NCBI RefSeq assembly: GCF_052055585.1
Contig: NZ_CP170485.1
Span: 1 to 64,000, forward strand
Reading direction: 5' to 3'
Source of the DNA: Oceanicaulis sp052055585
Lineage (GTDB): Bacteria > Pseudomonadota > Alphaproteobacteria > Caulobacterales > Maricaulaceae
DNA length: 64,000 bases
Every line of letters starts with the position of its first letter. The stretch's first letter is position 1. A program made the translations under genes and the position numbers. A model generated the notes under the pieces. That model had not been told where the DNA came from, made no database searches, and saw only the letters and a program-made list of their open reading frames with translations. Shown one piece after another: positions 24,006 to 32,741 of the stretch.

Positions 24006-25520
24006 CTATTCGCCGCCGGTTTCGTCTTCACCCGGTTCATGAGTGACCGTCAGGCCCAGCGTCGCCGCATCGGGCGCGGGGTATTCGGCCAGGGCCGCTG
24101 CAGAGACCGGCGCGTCAGGCCGCATCTCGATGCGCAGCACCCCGCCTGACGCAATGAAGTCGTCAATCGCTCCGGCGGCCTGTTGCAGGATGCCTGCTGG
24201 CATTTGCGTCCCCGCGAACGCCAATCCCATGCGCGCCATGGCGCCCAGCTGGTCCCGGGCCTGGGTTTCACTCAGGCCTGACTGTTTGGCCATCTGCTCT
24301 GTGATGCGGCCCATAAGGGACTGGTCCGCCAGCTCGATCTGCAGATGATGGATCATCAGCGGGGCGAGGGTGCGCGCCGGATCGCCTCCATCCTGACCGG
24401 CAAGGGCTGCAGATGCGGCGAGCCCGGTCATTTCCTGATCAAAGGTCAGGGTCAGCCCGTCTTCAAGCCGCAGATAGGTTTCGCCCTCGGTCCAGGCCCG
24501 GTCCGCGGCCGGGTCATAGCGGGTCTCGCCGGCAGCGCTGAGCACGATTTCGTCATAACCCAGAAGGTCAAAGCTCTGACGGATGCGTGGGCTTTGCGGG
24601 TGTGAGGTCGCCGGGGCGATGCGCAGTTCAGGCAGGGTCAGGGACGAGCTCATCACTACGGTCTCAAGCGCTTCCACCCGGGCGTTCAGCTCGGGCAGGG
24701 TGATGAAGACGCCGCCCGCTTCCAGCTCGAGGCCGCGCAGATCGATCAGCTCATAGGGGGCTTGTCCAGGCGCCATCAGGGCGGCGCCAAAGGGCGAACC
24801 GCCCTCCAGATCACCCAGTCTGAGGCCTGCCGCTTCCAGATACGCCACGCTCATGGCCATGGGCTGGCCCTGTTCGTCCACGCCTTCCATGGCGTAGTTG
24901 GCGAACTCGACCGCGCCCAGCCTGTCACCCTGGGTGAAGTCGGTCAGCCGCACATTGTCCGCGCTCAGGGTGACGGTGAGGTCGGGCGCGTCCTCGATCT
25001 GCATGACCGGCGCCACCAGCTCCAGAGCGGCGAAGCCATAGCCGTCTTCAAGCGCGCTCAGCTCATCAAGATCGGCATCCCCGCGCAGCACGCCGGCAAT
25101 GGCGCGCGCCAGTTCCGGGCTGGGCTCTGACAGGCTCAACGTGGCGGCGTGCAGGGCGCCGTCGGGCGCCTCAATGGCGAGGGTTTCCAGCATCAGCCCG
25201 GTGAAGAAAGGCGCATCGTCAAGCATTTGCGGGCCGGTCAGCACCAGCTCGCTCGCTCGCATGCGGCCGCTCTCGAGCATCATCTCGAAATCGCTGAAGA
25301 CATAGCCGCCGCGTTCAAACCGGCGCTCGCTCCAGCTGGCGCGGCCCTGCTCATCCAGACCGAAAGCGGCCAGGGCCGGTTGCGCCTGCGCTTCGGTGAC
25401 GGGCCGGTTGTGGCGGTGCTCGGATCCGGCCGTGTCCGGGGCGTCGGGGCCGCAAGCCGCCAGCCCCAGCGACAGAACGAGCGCAAAAGCCAGCGAAGCG
25501 CGGCGGGTCAGAACAGCCAT
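24006..25520 (-). CDS. Large lipoprotein of unknown function
   Basis: This 504-aa protein starts MAVLTRRASLAFALVLSLG and continues into a lipobox LAAC with Cys 21, so it is predicted to be lipidated and exported. The mature region is a long, beta-rich run of alternating hydrophobic and acidic residues with several Thr/Leu repeats (for example LRLGDLEGG and MTIHHLQIELADQ-like stretches). I recognise no family. An in-frame upstream start at 25586 is unlikely since the signal begins at the internal ATG. Its neighbours (phaZ, PBP) give no functional hint. Confidence 0.75.
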   Translation of the reverse strand: MAVLTRRASLAFALVLSLGLAACGPDAPDTAGSEHRHNRPVTEAQAQPALAAFGLDEQGRASWSERRFERGGYVFSDFEMMLESGRMRASELVLTGPQMLDDAPFFTGLMLETLAIEAPDGALHAATLSLSEPSPELARAIAGVLRGDADLDELSALEDGYGFAALELVAPVMQIEDAPDLTVTLSADNVRLTDFTQGDRLGAVEFANYAMEGVDEQGQPMAMSVAYLEAAGLRLGDLEGGSPFGAALMAPGQAPYELIDLRGLELEAGGVFITLPELNARVEALETVVMSSSLTLPELRIAPATSHPQSPRIRQSFDLLGYDEIVLSAAGETRYDPAADRAWTEGETYLRLEDGLTLTFDQEMTGLAASAALAGQDGGDPARTLAPLMIHHLQIELADQSLMGRITEQMAKQSGLSETQARDQLGAMARMGLAFAGTQMPAGILQQAAGAIDDFIASGGVLRIEMRPDAPVSAAALAEYPAPDAATLGLTVTHEPGEDETGGE

Positions 25521-25615
25521 GATTGATCCTTGTATCGAGCGGGAGCGGTCAGAGCCTATCCCAAGGCGGACAGCAAACCCAGACACGTCGGCGCTAGGAT
25601 GTCAGGACCAGGGCG

Positions 25616-27592
25616 TTATTGCGCCCCGCCGATCCGCCCCAGAAGGTCCGCGATGGGGTCTGCCGGCTCTTCAGCTGGCGCAGGTTCATCGGGTTCCGGG
25701 ACGCCAGCTTGCGCGTCGGCGCCGGCAACAGGCGGGCTGAGCAGGTTCGCGATCGGGTCATCCTCGCGCGGGCTGTCCGCCAGGAGCGCGTCCAGGCCGC
25801 GCGGGGGGACGGGCGCGGTGCTCATGAAGGTGGAGAACACCCGCGCCGGACCCGCGCCGCCCACGGCGCTGTCGGTCGAGGTGTAATCGTCATTGCCCAT
25901 CCAGACGACCGCGGCGAGCCCGTCCATCCAGCCGGCGAACCAGGCGTCGCGATTGTCATTGGTGGTGCCGGTCTTGCCGCGCACCAGACGCCCGTCCACC
26001 TGTGCTCCGCGCGCAGTTCCATAGCTGACGGCGGCGTCAAACAGCTGGTCCATCTGGCGCAGGATGCGGTCGGCCAAGACGCGCTCGCCGAGCATGGGTT
26101 CATGCTCATACAGCATCTCGCCCCCGGCGGTGCGCACCGAGAGAATGGCGTAGGCGTCGGCCCGTCGACCGCCATTCATGAAGGGGAGATAGGCCTGACC
26201 CAGTTCAAGCGGGGTGACTTCATAAGCGCCCAGCGACAAGGCGTGGGTGTTCTGAAGCGGACTGTTGACGCCCATGCGCTGGGCCGTGCGCATCACCCAG
26301 CCCCGGCCGGTGGCTTCGGCCACCTGGACTGCGATGACATTGGAGGAGCGGGCGAAAGCGCGTTCCAGCGTCATCTCGCCCTCATAGCGGTCGCCATAAT
26401 TCTGCGGCGCCCAATCGCCGTATGAGATCGGCGCGTCCATGAAGACATCCTGCGGACCCAGCCCGCCCTCAAAGGCGGCGGCGTAGACGAAGGGCTTGAA
26501 GGCCGAGCCGGGCTGGCGACGGGCATTCACGGCGCGATTGAACGGCGCCTGGGCGTAGTCATGCCCGCCCACCATGGCGCGCACCCCGCCCTGGCTGTCG
26601 AGCGCAATCAAGGCGCCTTCGGTCGCCCCGCGCGCCCAGTCCGGGGTTTCAAGGCCCAGATTGAGCGCGGATTCCGCAGCGCGCTGGGCGTCCACATCCA
26701 GCGTCGTCCGCACAATCAGATCGCCCTGATGGCCCGGCGCCATCTCGCGCACCTGGGTCATCACCCAGTCTGCAAACCAGCCCGCGCCGGGGCTGGAGCT
26801 GCCGCGGGACACCCGGATGGGGGTGGAGGCGGCCTCGATGCGTTCGTCCTGGCTGATCCGGCCCGTGGCGTACATTAGATCAAGCACCACCGTGGCGCGG
26901 ACCGAGGCGCGGCGGGCGTCATTGGTGGGCGCATAGCGGGAGGGCGCCTTCAGAAGCCCCGCCAGCAGCGCCGCCTCGCCAATGCTCAGCTCGTCCGCCG
27001 GTCGGGAGAAGTATCGCCTTGAGGCCGCTTCCGCACCCCAGGCGCCGGCGCCGAAATAGACCCGGTTGAGATACAGGGCGAGGATCTCGTCCTTGGTGAA
27101 GCGGTTCTCCAGCCACAGCGCCAGCAGCACTTCCTGCGCCTTGCGCTTGTAGGTGCGCTCGGGGCTCAAAAACAGGTTCTTGGCGAGCTGCTGGGTGATG
27201 GTCGAGCCGCCCTGCACCACATGACCGGCGCGGATATTGGACACCATCGCGCGGGCTGTGCCGATCAGATCGATGCCGAAATGGCTGTAAAAACGGCGAT
27301 CCTCCACCGCGATCACGGCATCGGCCAGATTTTGCGGCAGGGCGTCGGCGGTGATGACCGCGCTGGTGGACTGGCCGCGTCGGGCGATGGTGCGGCCTTC
27401 GCGGTCCAGCAACACCACTTCGCCGGTATGCGGCGCCGGTTCGATCGTGCTGAGATCGGGCAGGGTGCGCGCCAGATACACCACGCCGCCCACACCCAGA
27501 AGTCCGCCAAGGATGATGGTGACGACAAGCGCGCGCAGCCAGACCGGCATGGAACCGGATTTGCGTCGGGATGTGCGCGAGGCTCGGGTCAT
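25616..27592 (-). CDS. Bifunctional penicillin-binding protein (class A)
   Basis: This 658-aa class A PBP polymerises and crosslinks peptidoglycan. An N-terminal membrane segment (about 16-38) is followed by a GT51 glycosyltransferase with EDRRFYSHFGID (about 94) and GGSTITQQLAKN (about 127). The transpeptidase has SxxK in RQPGSAFKP (about 360), SSN (about 416) and KTGTTNDN (about 540). The C-terminus is an Ala/Pro/Glu-rich tail with no obvious fold. The start at 27592 (MTRASRTSRRK) is preferred over an extended frame. It is closest to the PBP1A/PbpC-like size range. Confidence 0.92.
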   Translation of the reverse strand: MTRASRTSRRKSGSMPVWLRALVVTIILGGLLGVGGVVYLARTLPDLSTIEPAPHTGEVVLLDREGRTIARRGQSTSAVITADALPQNLADAVIAVEDRRFYSHFGIDLIGTARAMVSNIRAGHVVQGGSTITQQLAKNLFLSPERTYKRKAQEVLLALWLENRFTKDEILALYLNRVYFGAGAWGAEAASRRYFSRPADELSIGEAALLAGLLKAPSRYAPTNDARRASVRATVVLDLMYATGRISQDERIEAASTPIRVSRGSSSPGAGWFADWVMTQVREMAPGHQGDLIVRTTLDVDAQRAAESALNLGLETPDWARGATEGALIALDSQGGVRAMVGGHDYAQAPFNRAVNARRQPGSAFKPFVYAAAFEGGLGPQDVFMDAPISYGDWAPQNYGDRYEGEMTLERAFARSSNVIAVQVAEATGRGWVMRTAQRMGVNSPLQNTHALSLGAYEVTPLELGQAYLPFMNGGRRADAYAILSVRTAGGEMLYEHEPMLGERVLADRILRQMDQLFDAAVSYGTARGAQVDGRLVRGKTGTTNDNRDAWFAGWMDGLAAVVWMGNDDYTSTDSAVGGAGPARVFSTFMSTAPVPPRGLDALLADSPREDDPIANLLSPPVAGADAQAGVPEPDEPAPAEEPADPIADLLGRIGGAQ

Positions 27593-27729
27593 CAGGGGGT
27601 CCGCCGTTTGTGACCTGTCCTTGATGCAGCCTGCGTCGTTAAGGCCGCGTGAACTATAAAGGCGGGCCTGCGTGCTTGCGCTCTGCACGCAAGCAGGGGA
27701 AGGTGGCCCGCATACAGAGGGGAGCCGCC

Positions 27730-27939
27730 ATGACCATTCGCCGTATCATCCGCGTCGCCGCGCCGCTGGCCGTGCTGCTGGCCGTCTCAGGCTGCGCCAT
27801 GTTTCCCGATGGCAATTCCACCTGCACGGGGCAGGGCCCCAATTCGGGCAGCTGGCCGTATTGCGCGCCGTCTGATCCGGGCGGGCCGGGCCCGGCCGAT
27901 GACCCGATCGATCCGACGGGACGGGGCGTGCGCGGCTAG
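27730..27939 (+). CDS. Small lipoprotein of unknown function
   Basis: This 69-aa predicted lipoprotein begins MTIRRIIR, with a hydrophobic run and lipobox AVSGC near residue 23. The mature part is short, Gly/Pro/Asp-rich, with two more Cys (TCTGQG and YCAPSD). ATG 27730 follows ggagccgcc, a weak ribosome-binding match. It is divergent from the PBP gene. No family is recognised. Confidence 0.6.
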   Translation: MTIRRIIRVAAPLAVLLAVSGCAMFPDGNSTCTGQGPNSGSWPYCAPSDPGGPGPADDPIDPTGRGVRG

Positions 27940-28032
27940 GCGAGTCCGGCCGTCACGAAAACATCACTCAGCTTTCCTGCGAGCATGGGTACAGTCCCTC
28001 CCCTGACATGACGTTCGGTATGGGGGATGACC

Positions 28033-29055
28033 ATGAACCGTTTGACCGTTCTGCTGTTTGCGCCGTTTCTGGCGGTCGCCTGCTCTCCGGCGGAGACGCC
28101 GTCCGAGCGCGTCGAGGCGGAGGTTTCCGCCCCGCACTGGCGCACGCTGGATGGCCAGCCCACGCAAGTGATCGCCCATCGTGGCGCATCGGGCCTGCGC
28201 CCTGAACACAGCCAGGCCGCCTATCAGCTGGCGCTTGATCTGGGCGCGGATGTCATCGAGCCCGATCTGGTCATGTCGTCAGACGGCGTGCTGATCGTGC
28301 GTCACGATCCCTTCCTGTCCCATTCCACCGATATCGCGAACCGGCCTGAATTCGCCGATCGCCGGGTGGAGATGATGGGTCAGGAAGACTGGTGGATTCC
28401 GACCTTCACTGCCGCCGAGCTGACCACCCTGACAGCTCGCCAGTCCATGGATGATCGCGACCAGTCCTATAACGGCCAGTTTCCGGTGCTGACCTTTGAC
28501 CAGTTCCTCGATTTCGTCGCGGCCGAGGAAGACCGGTGCGAATGCGTGATCGCGATCGAGCCGGAAGTGAAATACCCCGCCGAGCTGACGGCGATGGGTC
28601 TCGATCCGCTGCCCGCCCTGATCGCGTCGCTTGAGGCGCATGATCTCAACCGCGCCGATGCGCCGGTGATGATCCAGTCCTTTGATGCGGACTTCCTTGA
28701 GCGTCTGAACGCAGTGTCCGACGTGCCGCTGGCCATGCTCTATGCGGGCCCCGAGGCCGAGGGCGCGAATGCGGGTGGCCGTTCGCTTGAAGAGATTGCG
28801 CAGTTCGCCGACGGGATCGGCGCCTACAAGACGCTGATCTTCACCCCCGAGGGCGAGAGCACCGGCTTTGTCGCTCAGGCCCATGCGCTGGGGCTGGGCG
28901 TGCATGTCTGGACCGTGCGCGATGATCGCGAGCCGGTGGTGGGCGAGAGCGTGCAGGACGAGCTGCGCGCGCTTTATGCCGAGGGTGTGGATGGCGTCTT
29001 CGCCGACTTCCCCGGCACCGCCGTCGCCGCGCGCGACCAGATGGCCGCGGAGTAA
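28033..29055 (+). CDS. Glycerophosphodiester phosphodiesterase (GlpQ-like lipoprotein)
   Basis: This 340-aa enzyme hydrolyses glycerophosphodiesters to glycerol-3-phosphate and an alcohol. The N-terminus has a lipobox (FLAVAC, Cys about 17), so it is probably a periplasmic lipoprotein. Catalytic/metal residues are seen in VIAHRGASGLRPEHS, VIEPDLVMSSDGVLIVRHDP and IAIEPEVK, matching the GlpQ TIM barrel (HRG, ExD, HD). ATG 28033 is favoured over 28027 because GGGGG lies 6 bp upstream. The gene precedes a GC-rich palindromic stretch. Confidence 0.9.
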   Translation: MNRLTVLLFAPFLAVACSPAETPSERVEAEVSAPHWRTLDGQPTQVIAHRGASGLRPEHSQAAYQLALDLGADVIEPDLVMSSDGVLIVRHDPFLSHSTDIANRPEFADRRVEMMGQEDWWIPTFTAAELTTLTARQSMDDRDQSYNGQFPVLTFDQFLDFVAAEEDRCECVIAIEPEVKYPAELTAMGLDPLPALIASLEAHDLNRADAPVMIQSFDADFLERLNAVSDVPLAMLYAGPEAEGANAGGRSLEEIAQFADGIGAYKTLIFTPEGESTGFVAQAHALGLGVHVWTVRDDREPVVGESVQDELRALYAEGVDGVFADFPGTAVAARDQMAAE

Positions 29056-29059
29056 GCCG

Positions 29060-29205
29060 ACCTGAACCGGGTCGGGGCTCCGCGCCCCGGCCCGTCAGGG
29101 CCGCAAGGCCAAAGGCCGCCCGCAGCGAAGCGAGGATTAAAAGCCCGCAGGGCTTGAGAAACAATCAGCCCGTCAGGGACGGAAGGGCATAAAGTCAAAT
29201 CCAAA
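29060..29205. repeat. Palindrome-rich intergenic segment downstream of the glycerophosphodiesterase gene
   Basis: The stretch carries a series of short GC-rich palindromes, including GGGGC-TCCGC-GCCCC, GGCC-GCAA-GGCC and GCCC-GCA-GGGC, in an otherwise non-coding region between glpQ-like and rplS. The pattern resembles interspersed repeat elements. No second copy was noticed in this window. Confidence 0.4.
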
Positions 29206-29210
29206 CAACA

Positions 29211-29241
29211 AAAAGCGCCCGCCGGAAAGCTCCGGCGGGCG
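29211..29241 (-). terminator. Intrinsic terminator after rplS
   Basis: On the minus strand an 11-bp stem (29241-29231 with 29226-29216), GCTT loop, is followed by a T-rich run. It lies 32 bp after the rplS stop codon and should end the rimM-trmD-rplS transcripts. Confidence 0.85.
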
Positions 29242-29273
29242 TTATCTTGTCACCCGTAGAAGGGAAGAAGGGC

Positions 29274-29672
29274 TTAGCCTTCTTTCTTCTTGCCGCGCGG
29301 CTCGATGCCGCGACCGGTGGTGCGCTCGGCGATACGCGCGGACTTACCGCGGCGATCACGCAGATAGTACAGCTTGGCGCGGCGCACTTTACCTTTGCGC
29401 TTGACCTCGATGGACTCGATCAGCGGGCTGTAGACCGGCCAGACGCGCTCGACGCCTTCGCCGAAGCTGATCTTGCGCACGGTGAAGTTCTCGTTCAGGC
29501 CGCCGCCGGAGCGGGCGATGCAGACGCCTTCGAAACGCTGGACGCGCTGGCGGTCGCCTTCGCGGATCCACACGTTCACGGTCAGCGTGTCACCCGGGGA
29601 GAATTCCGGAATTTTCTTGTCGCCGAGCACGCGGACGGCTTCTTCCTGCTCGAGCTGTTGGATCAGGTTCAT
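29274..29672 (-). CDS. rplS: 50S ribosomal protein L19
   Basis: This 132-aa protein of the large ribosomal subunit opens MNLIQQLEQEEA and has the family block PGDTLTVNVWIREGDRQRVQ-FEGVCIARSG followed by RKISFGEGVERVWPVYSP. The C-terminal tail is basic (RGIEPRGKKKEG), usual for the alphaproteobacterial form. Its ATG overlaps the trmD stop by 4 bp (ATGA), giving translational coupling, and a strong terminator follows. Confidence 0.97.
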   Translation of the reverse strand: MNLIQQLEQEEAVRVLGDKKIPEFSPGDTLTVNVWIREGDRQRVQRFEGVCIARSGGGLNENFTVRKISFGEGVERVWPVYSPLIESIEVKRKGKVRRAKLYYLRDRRGKSARIAERTTGRGIEPRGKKKEG

Positions 29673-30373
29673 GGCTCTTCTCCTTGACGCCGCTGATATC
29701 TCGTCCAGAGATCGGGTCGGCGCAGTCGCGTTATTTGTTCGGCCTGTTCCTTACGCCACCGGGCGATCCGGCCATGATCGCCTGACAGCAAAACGTCCGG
29801 GATTTCGTGCCCGTCCCATTCACGCGGTCGCGTGTAGTGGGGGTATTCGAGCAGATCACCCTCAAAACTCTCGTCTTCGGTGCTCTCGAGCTTGCCGAGA
29901 ACGCCGGGGATCAGCCGCACACAGGCCTCGATGAGGACCATGGCGGGGGCTTCCCCCCCGGCGAGCACGGCGTCGCCGACACTCACCTCGTCCATGCCGC
30001 GCGCTTCGATGACCCGTTGGTCGAGACCTTCGAAGCGGCCGCAAAAGACAATAACGCCCGGACCCGCCGCCCACTCCCGGACCATGGTCTGGGAGAGCGG
30101 CTTGCCGCGAGGCGTCAGATAGATCAACGGCCGTCCATCCCTTGGCAGACTGTCGATCGCCGCTGCCGCAACATCGGGGCGCAGCACCATTCCTGGGCCG
30201 CCGCCAGCCGGCGTGTCGTCAACGGAGGCGTGCTTATGACGGGAAAACGACCGGATGTCCACCGTTTCAAGCGCCCAGAGTCCGTTCTTTCTTGCAGTCT
30301 CCAGCAAGGAGACCCCAAGCGGACCCGGAAAAGCGTCCGGATAGAGGGTGAGCACCGAGGCGTTAAACGTCAT
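29669..30373 (-). CDS. trmD: tRNA (guanine-N1)-methyltransferase
   Basis: This 234-aa enzyme methylates G37 next to the anticodon using S-adenosylmethionine. SPOUT-fold trefoil-knot residues are evident: IYLTPRGKPLSQTMV, VIVFCGRFEGLDQRVIEA and DEVSVGDAVLAGGE. It starts MTFNASVLTLYPDAFPG, as in the family. It overlaps rplS, but the usual immediate neighbour rimM is 820 bp upstream with palindromic repeats between, so it may depend on a local promoter. Confidence 0.96.
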   Translation of the reverse strand: MTFNASVLTLYPDAFPGPLGVSLLETARKNGLWALETVDIRSFSRHKHASVDDTPAGGGPGMVLRPDVAAAAIDSLPRDGRPLIYLTPRGKPLSQTMVREWAAGPGVIVFCGRFEGLDQRVIEARGMDEVSVGDAVLAGGEAPAMVLIEACVRLIPGVLGKLESTEDESFEGDLLEYPHYTRPREWDGHEIPDVLLSGDHGRIARWRKEQAEQITRLRRPDLWTRYQRRQGEEP

Positions 30374-30857
30374 GGCGCGCGCTTATGGGGCGCCAAAGCC
30401 TGCGACGCAAGGACAGAAGGGAGTCGCCGCGGCTATGGACAGTCGCAAACTTATCCACCCCCTCTGAAAGCTGCGCCATACTCGGCCTCGTTCCTTCCAG
30501 GGCGGGCGGCCGGCGCGTTCAGGCTGGGAGGAGCGGGATGTCCCGAGGACAGAGGCTGTAACGCGGCCTTTGTGCGAAAAGGCGGGCCCTCACCGGGCGG
30601 TCCAGGGCAGCGGCGTCTGATGAGGCGACGACTGCACCGGCGGCGCGACAGCGCAGAAGTCTCCGGACGGTGACCCCGACAAATCATCTCAAGCGCGGGA
30701 GCCGGGTCAGGCTTCCAACTGCTTACCTTCAACACAAGACGCCCCGCTCCCGCGCGACCCGTCTGTGCTTCACCCCTGCGTTGGTGCGCGGGGCTGTTGG
30801 TGTTTCTCCTTCTCCTTCTCCCCATAGGCCCGTGCGGGCTTTGCCAAGACATTCATT
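30374..30857. other. Long non-coding spacer between trmD and rimM
   Basis: These 484 bp upstream of trmD contain no convincing reading frame; the open frames that cross it are low-complexity Arg/Pro/Gly products typical of antisense shadows. It must contain a trmD promoter or leader unless transcription reads through from rimM. No tRNA, RNase P or other structured RNA was recognised. Confidence 0.55.
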
Positions 30858-31006
30858 GTCATCCCGGCCTTGAGCCGGGATCGACCCGTTTCGTTTCTGT
30901 GATCAGAACAGAGCGGTTCCGGTAGATCCCGGATCGCTGCGCGTCCGGGATGACACTGTCATGTCTCTGGACTGTGAAACTGTCATTCGCCGGTTTATCC
31001 GGCGAA
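30858..31006. repeat. Palindromic repeat cluster (BIME/REP-like)
   Basis: Several hairpins are nested here. Outer arms GTCATCCCGG (30858-30867) and CCGGGATGAC (30945-30954) enclose a 7-bp hairpin (30862-30868 with 30874-30880) and an 8-bp one (30926-30933 with 30944-30951). A further hairpin with 8-bp arms (30986-30993 with 30999-31006) follows. Such mosaics are characteristic of REP-type intergenic elements. Confidence 0.6.
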
Positions 31007-31085
31007 CCCATGCCGTGACCTGTGATTAAATCAACCGGCATTGATCGGCAGGACAAGCCGTCCGATGACCTTAGGAGACGGAGCG

Positions 31086-31190
31086 TGAATTCCCGGGCGA
31101 GCGGAGCGAAGACCCGGGACCTCCCTCCACGTAACGCGCCCAATCCTGATGGAGGCCCCGGCTCGGCGCTGCGCTTGGCCGGGGTTTCAG
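31086..31190 (+). repeat. Two-hairpin interspersed repeat, copy 1
   Basis: This ~105-bp element has two hairpins: TCCCGGG/CCCGGGA (31091-31097 with 31113-31119) and CCCCGGC/GCCGGGG (31156-31162 with 31178-31184), joined by a CTCCCTCC linker. It is nearly identical, in reverse orientation, to the segment at 38657-38760. It sits directly downstream of the rimM stop codon. Confidence 0.8.
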
Positions 31191-31193
31191 AGG

Positions 31194-31724
31194 CTATTCG
31201 CCTTCCTTTTCATCGCCCTCGATGACTTCGGGTGGATTGGCGACGAGCTTGCCGGCCTTCAGGTCCACATGGGGGGCGGCGTCCTTGGTGAAGGGCAGGA
31301 ACCAGACCCCGTCCGGGCCTGAGATTTCCAGAAGATCGCCCGCGCCGTAATCCTGCACCGACTTGATCTTGCCCAGTGTCTCGCCCTCAAGGTTCTCCAC
31401 ATTCAGGCCAATGAGGTCGGAATAATAGAACTCGTCCTCATCAAGCTCTGGCAGAGCTCTGTGGGGCACATGCAAGAGCGTGCCCTTCATCGCCTGCACC
31501 TGTTCGCGGGTGAGGTTTTCCTCCAGCCGCACGATCACCGTGCCATTGGGGCCGGGCCTGGCCTGGGTCGGGGTCAGGATTACCGCGCCGGTTTTATCCA
31601 GGAACGGGCCATAGCTGCACACCTGTGAAGCGTCGCCGAAGGGTTTGAGCTTGGCGTCTCCGCGCACCCCGTGGGCGCCCGCGACAGCAGCGATGACGAC
31701 GAGCTCTTCTTTGGGTGCGGGCAT
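31194..31724 (-). CDS. rimM: 16S rRNA processing protein RimM
   Basis: This 176-aa protein helps mature the head of the 30S subunit and binds S19. The N-terminal RimM domain has VIAAVAGAHGVRGDAKLKPFG, and the PRC-barrel C-terminal part has EFYYSDLIGLNVE and GAGDLLEI. The ATG at 31724 (MPAPKEELVV) fits the family start; an upstream ATG at 31775 would add 17 unlike residues. It belongs to the rpsP-rimM-trmD-rplS series but is separated from both rpsP and trmD here. The C-terminus is acidic (EGDEKEGE). Confidence 0.94.
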   Translation of the reverse strand: MPAPKEELVVIAAVAGAHGVRGDAKLKPFGDASQVCSYGPFLDKTGAVILTPTQARPGPNGTVIVRLEENLTREQVQAMKGTLLHVPHRALPELDEDEFYYSDLIGLNVENLEGETLGKIKSVQDYGAGDLLEISGPDGVWFLPFTKDAAPHVDLKAGKLVANPPEVIEGDEKEGE

Positions 31725-31821
31725 GGCGAGATCCTTTTCTGCGCCCTCTGTGCCCAAAGATGGCCCAAGGCTCAAGATGGGTGCTGCGCGCGGGCTCTGT
31801 CTTAATGGAGATTTGAAAAAT

Positions 31822-31850
31822 TTGATGTAAAGGCTTTGAGCGCCCTTATG
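31822..31850 (+). promoter_or_regulatory. Weak candidate sigma-70 promoter for the PLA2-like gene
   Basis: TTGATG (31822-31827) and CTTATG (31845-31850) with 17-bp spacing lie 60 bp upstream of the PLA2-like start codon. Matches are modest; listed as the best pair seen. Confidence 0.25.
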
Positions 31851-31910
31851 CGTTGGCTCGCCTCCTCAAAAGGACGTTCAGATCATCCATGACGAGGGGG
31901 GGTGTGGATA

Positions 31911-32741
31911 ATGAAACGGGCTGTCGCCTTGGCGTTTGCAGGTGTTGTGGTCTTGAGCGGCTGTGAAACCGCGTCCCTGACCAGTCAGTATGCGTTTCCC
32001 GAGGAAGGCCGCGCCTATCATTACGGCAATTTCTGCGGTCCCGGGGTGCCGGTGCGGGTCAGTGAAGACCCGGCGCTTCAGCTTGAGGTCCTCAATACGC
32101 TGGTTCCGGTGGACGGCATTGACGCCATCTGCCGCGCCCATGACATCTGCTATGAAACCCACGGGCGCGATCATCCCGGCTGTGATTACGCGATGGTGGG
32201 CGCCCTGGGCTATTTCTCCGAAGCGTCCGTGCCCGAAGGTCTGTTCGCCATGACCAGCGATGAGGAGGATGCCTGCATCAACCTCGCTCATGAAATCCAG
32301 ACGCCGTTTCACACCAAGTTCGCCTTCGGGCGGGGTCTGGAGAACCGGGCGCGTCTGGAGCGCACGGATGCCGAGACGGAAGCCTATGAGCGGCTTCAGG
32401 CGCAGAACAATACCGACACGATCCTGGCCTTCCTTGGCAATGACGACGCCCAGCGTGCGCTCGATGAACGCCTTGATACCCGATCCATCGGGGAGGTGAG
32501 CGGGCTGCGAAACTCGTTGGAGACCGCCGCCTTCACCGCCCTGTCGCGGATGCTGACGGGCTTTCCCGACACGCCGGGGACCTGCAATGCGGTTCCTGTT
32601 CAGGCCCTGCAGTCCAGCTTCACCTGCCATTTTGACCATTTTGAAGAGCGCATGGTCAGCTCTCGCGGCGATCTTGAGGCCGTCAATCTGGAGCGTATGT
32701 CGATGAATGGCTGTAACACGGTCAAGCGGATCACTCCCTAG
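31911..32741 (+). CDS. Phospholipase A2-like lipoprotein
   Basis: This 276-aa protein has a signal peptide ending in lipobox VLSGC (Cys 18), so it is predicted to be lipidated and exported. It has the two hallmark segments of the PLA2 fold. These are a calcium-loop-like YGNFCGPG (38-45) and an active-site helix CRAHDICYE (74-82, His 77/Asp 78), followed by GCDYA. The C-terminal half (about 140-276) is unassigned. GAGGGGGG precedes ATG 31911 at good spacing. Together these residues support a secreted phospholipase or a degenerate relative; activity is not shown. The 3' end meets the zinc-ribbon gene so that both stop codons share a CTAG. Confidence 0.8.
   Translation: MKRAVALAFAGVVVLSGCETASLTSQYAFPEEGRAYHYGNFCGPGVPVRVSEDPALQLEVLNTLVPVDGIDAICRAHDICYETHGRDHPGCDYAMVGALGYFSEASVPEGLFAMTSDEEDACINLAHEIQTPFHTKFAFGRGLENRARLERTDAETEAYERLQAQNNTDTILAFLGNDDAQRALDERLDTRSIGEVSGLRNSLETAAFTALSRMLTGFPDTPGTCNAVPVQALQSSFTCHFDHFEERMVSSRGDLEAVNLERMSMNGCNTVKRITP

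Noticed and set aside
27673..27695. 8-bp hairpin between the PBP and small lipoprotein genes
   Set aside because: No T run on either strand and no second copy noticed; too little to call a terminator or regulator.
30451..30852. Minus-strand 133-codon frame between trmD and rimM
   Set aside because: Arg/Pro-rich without motif, lies in a repeat-rich spacer and has no ribosome-binding site.
31903..31911. Exact DnaA-box-like nonamer overlapping the PLA2 start codon
   Set aside because: A single nonamer (TGTGGATAA) is expected about once in two windows of this size by chance; no cluster is present. A near-match at 30451-30459 is also isolated.
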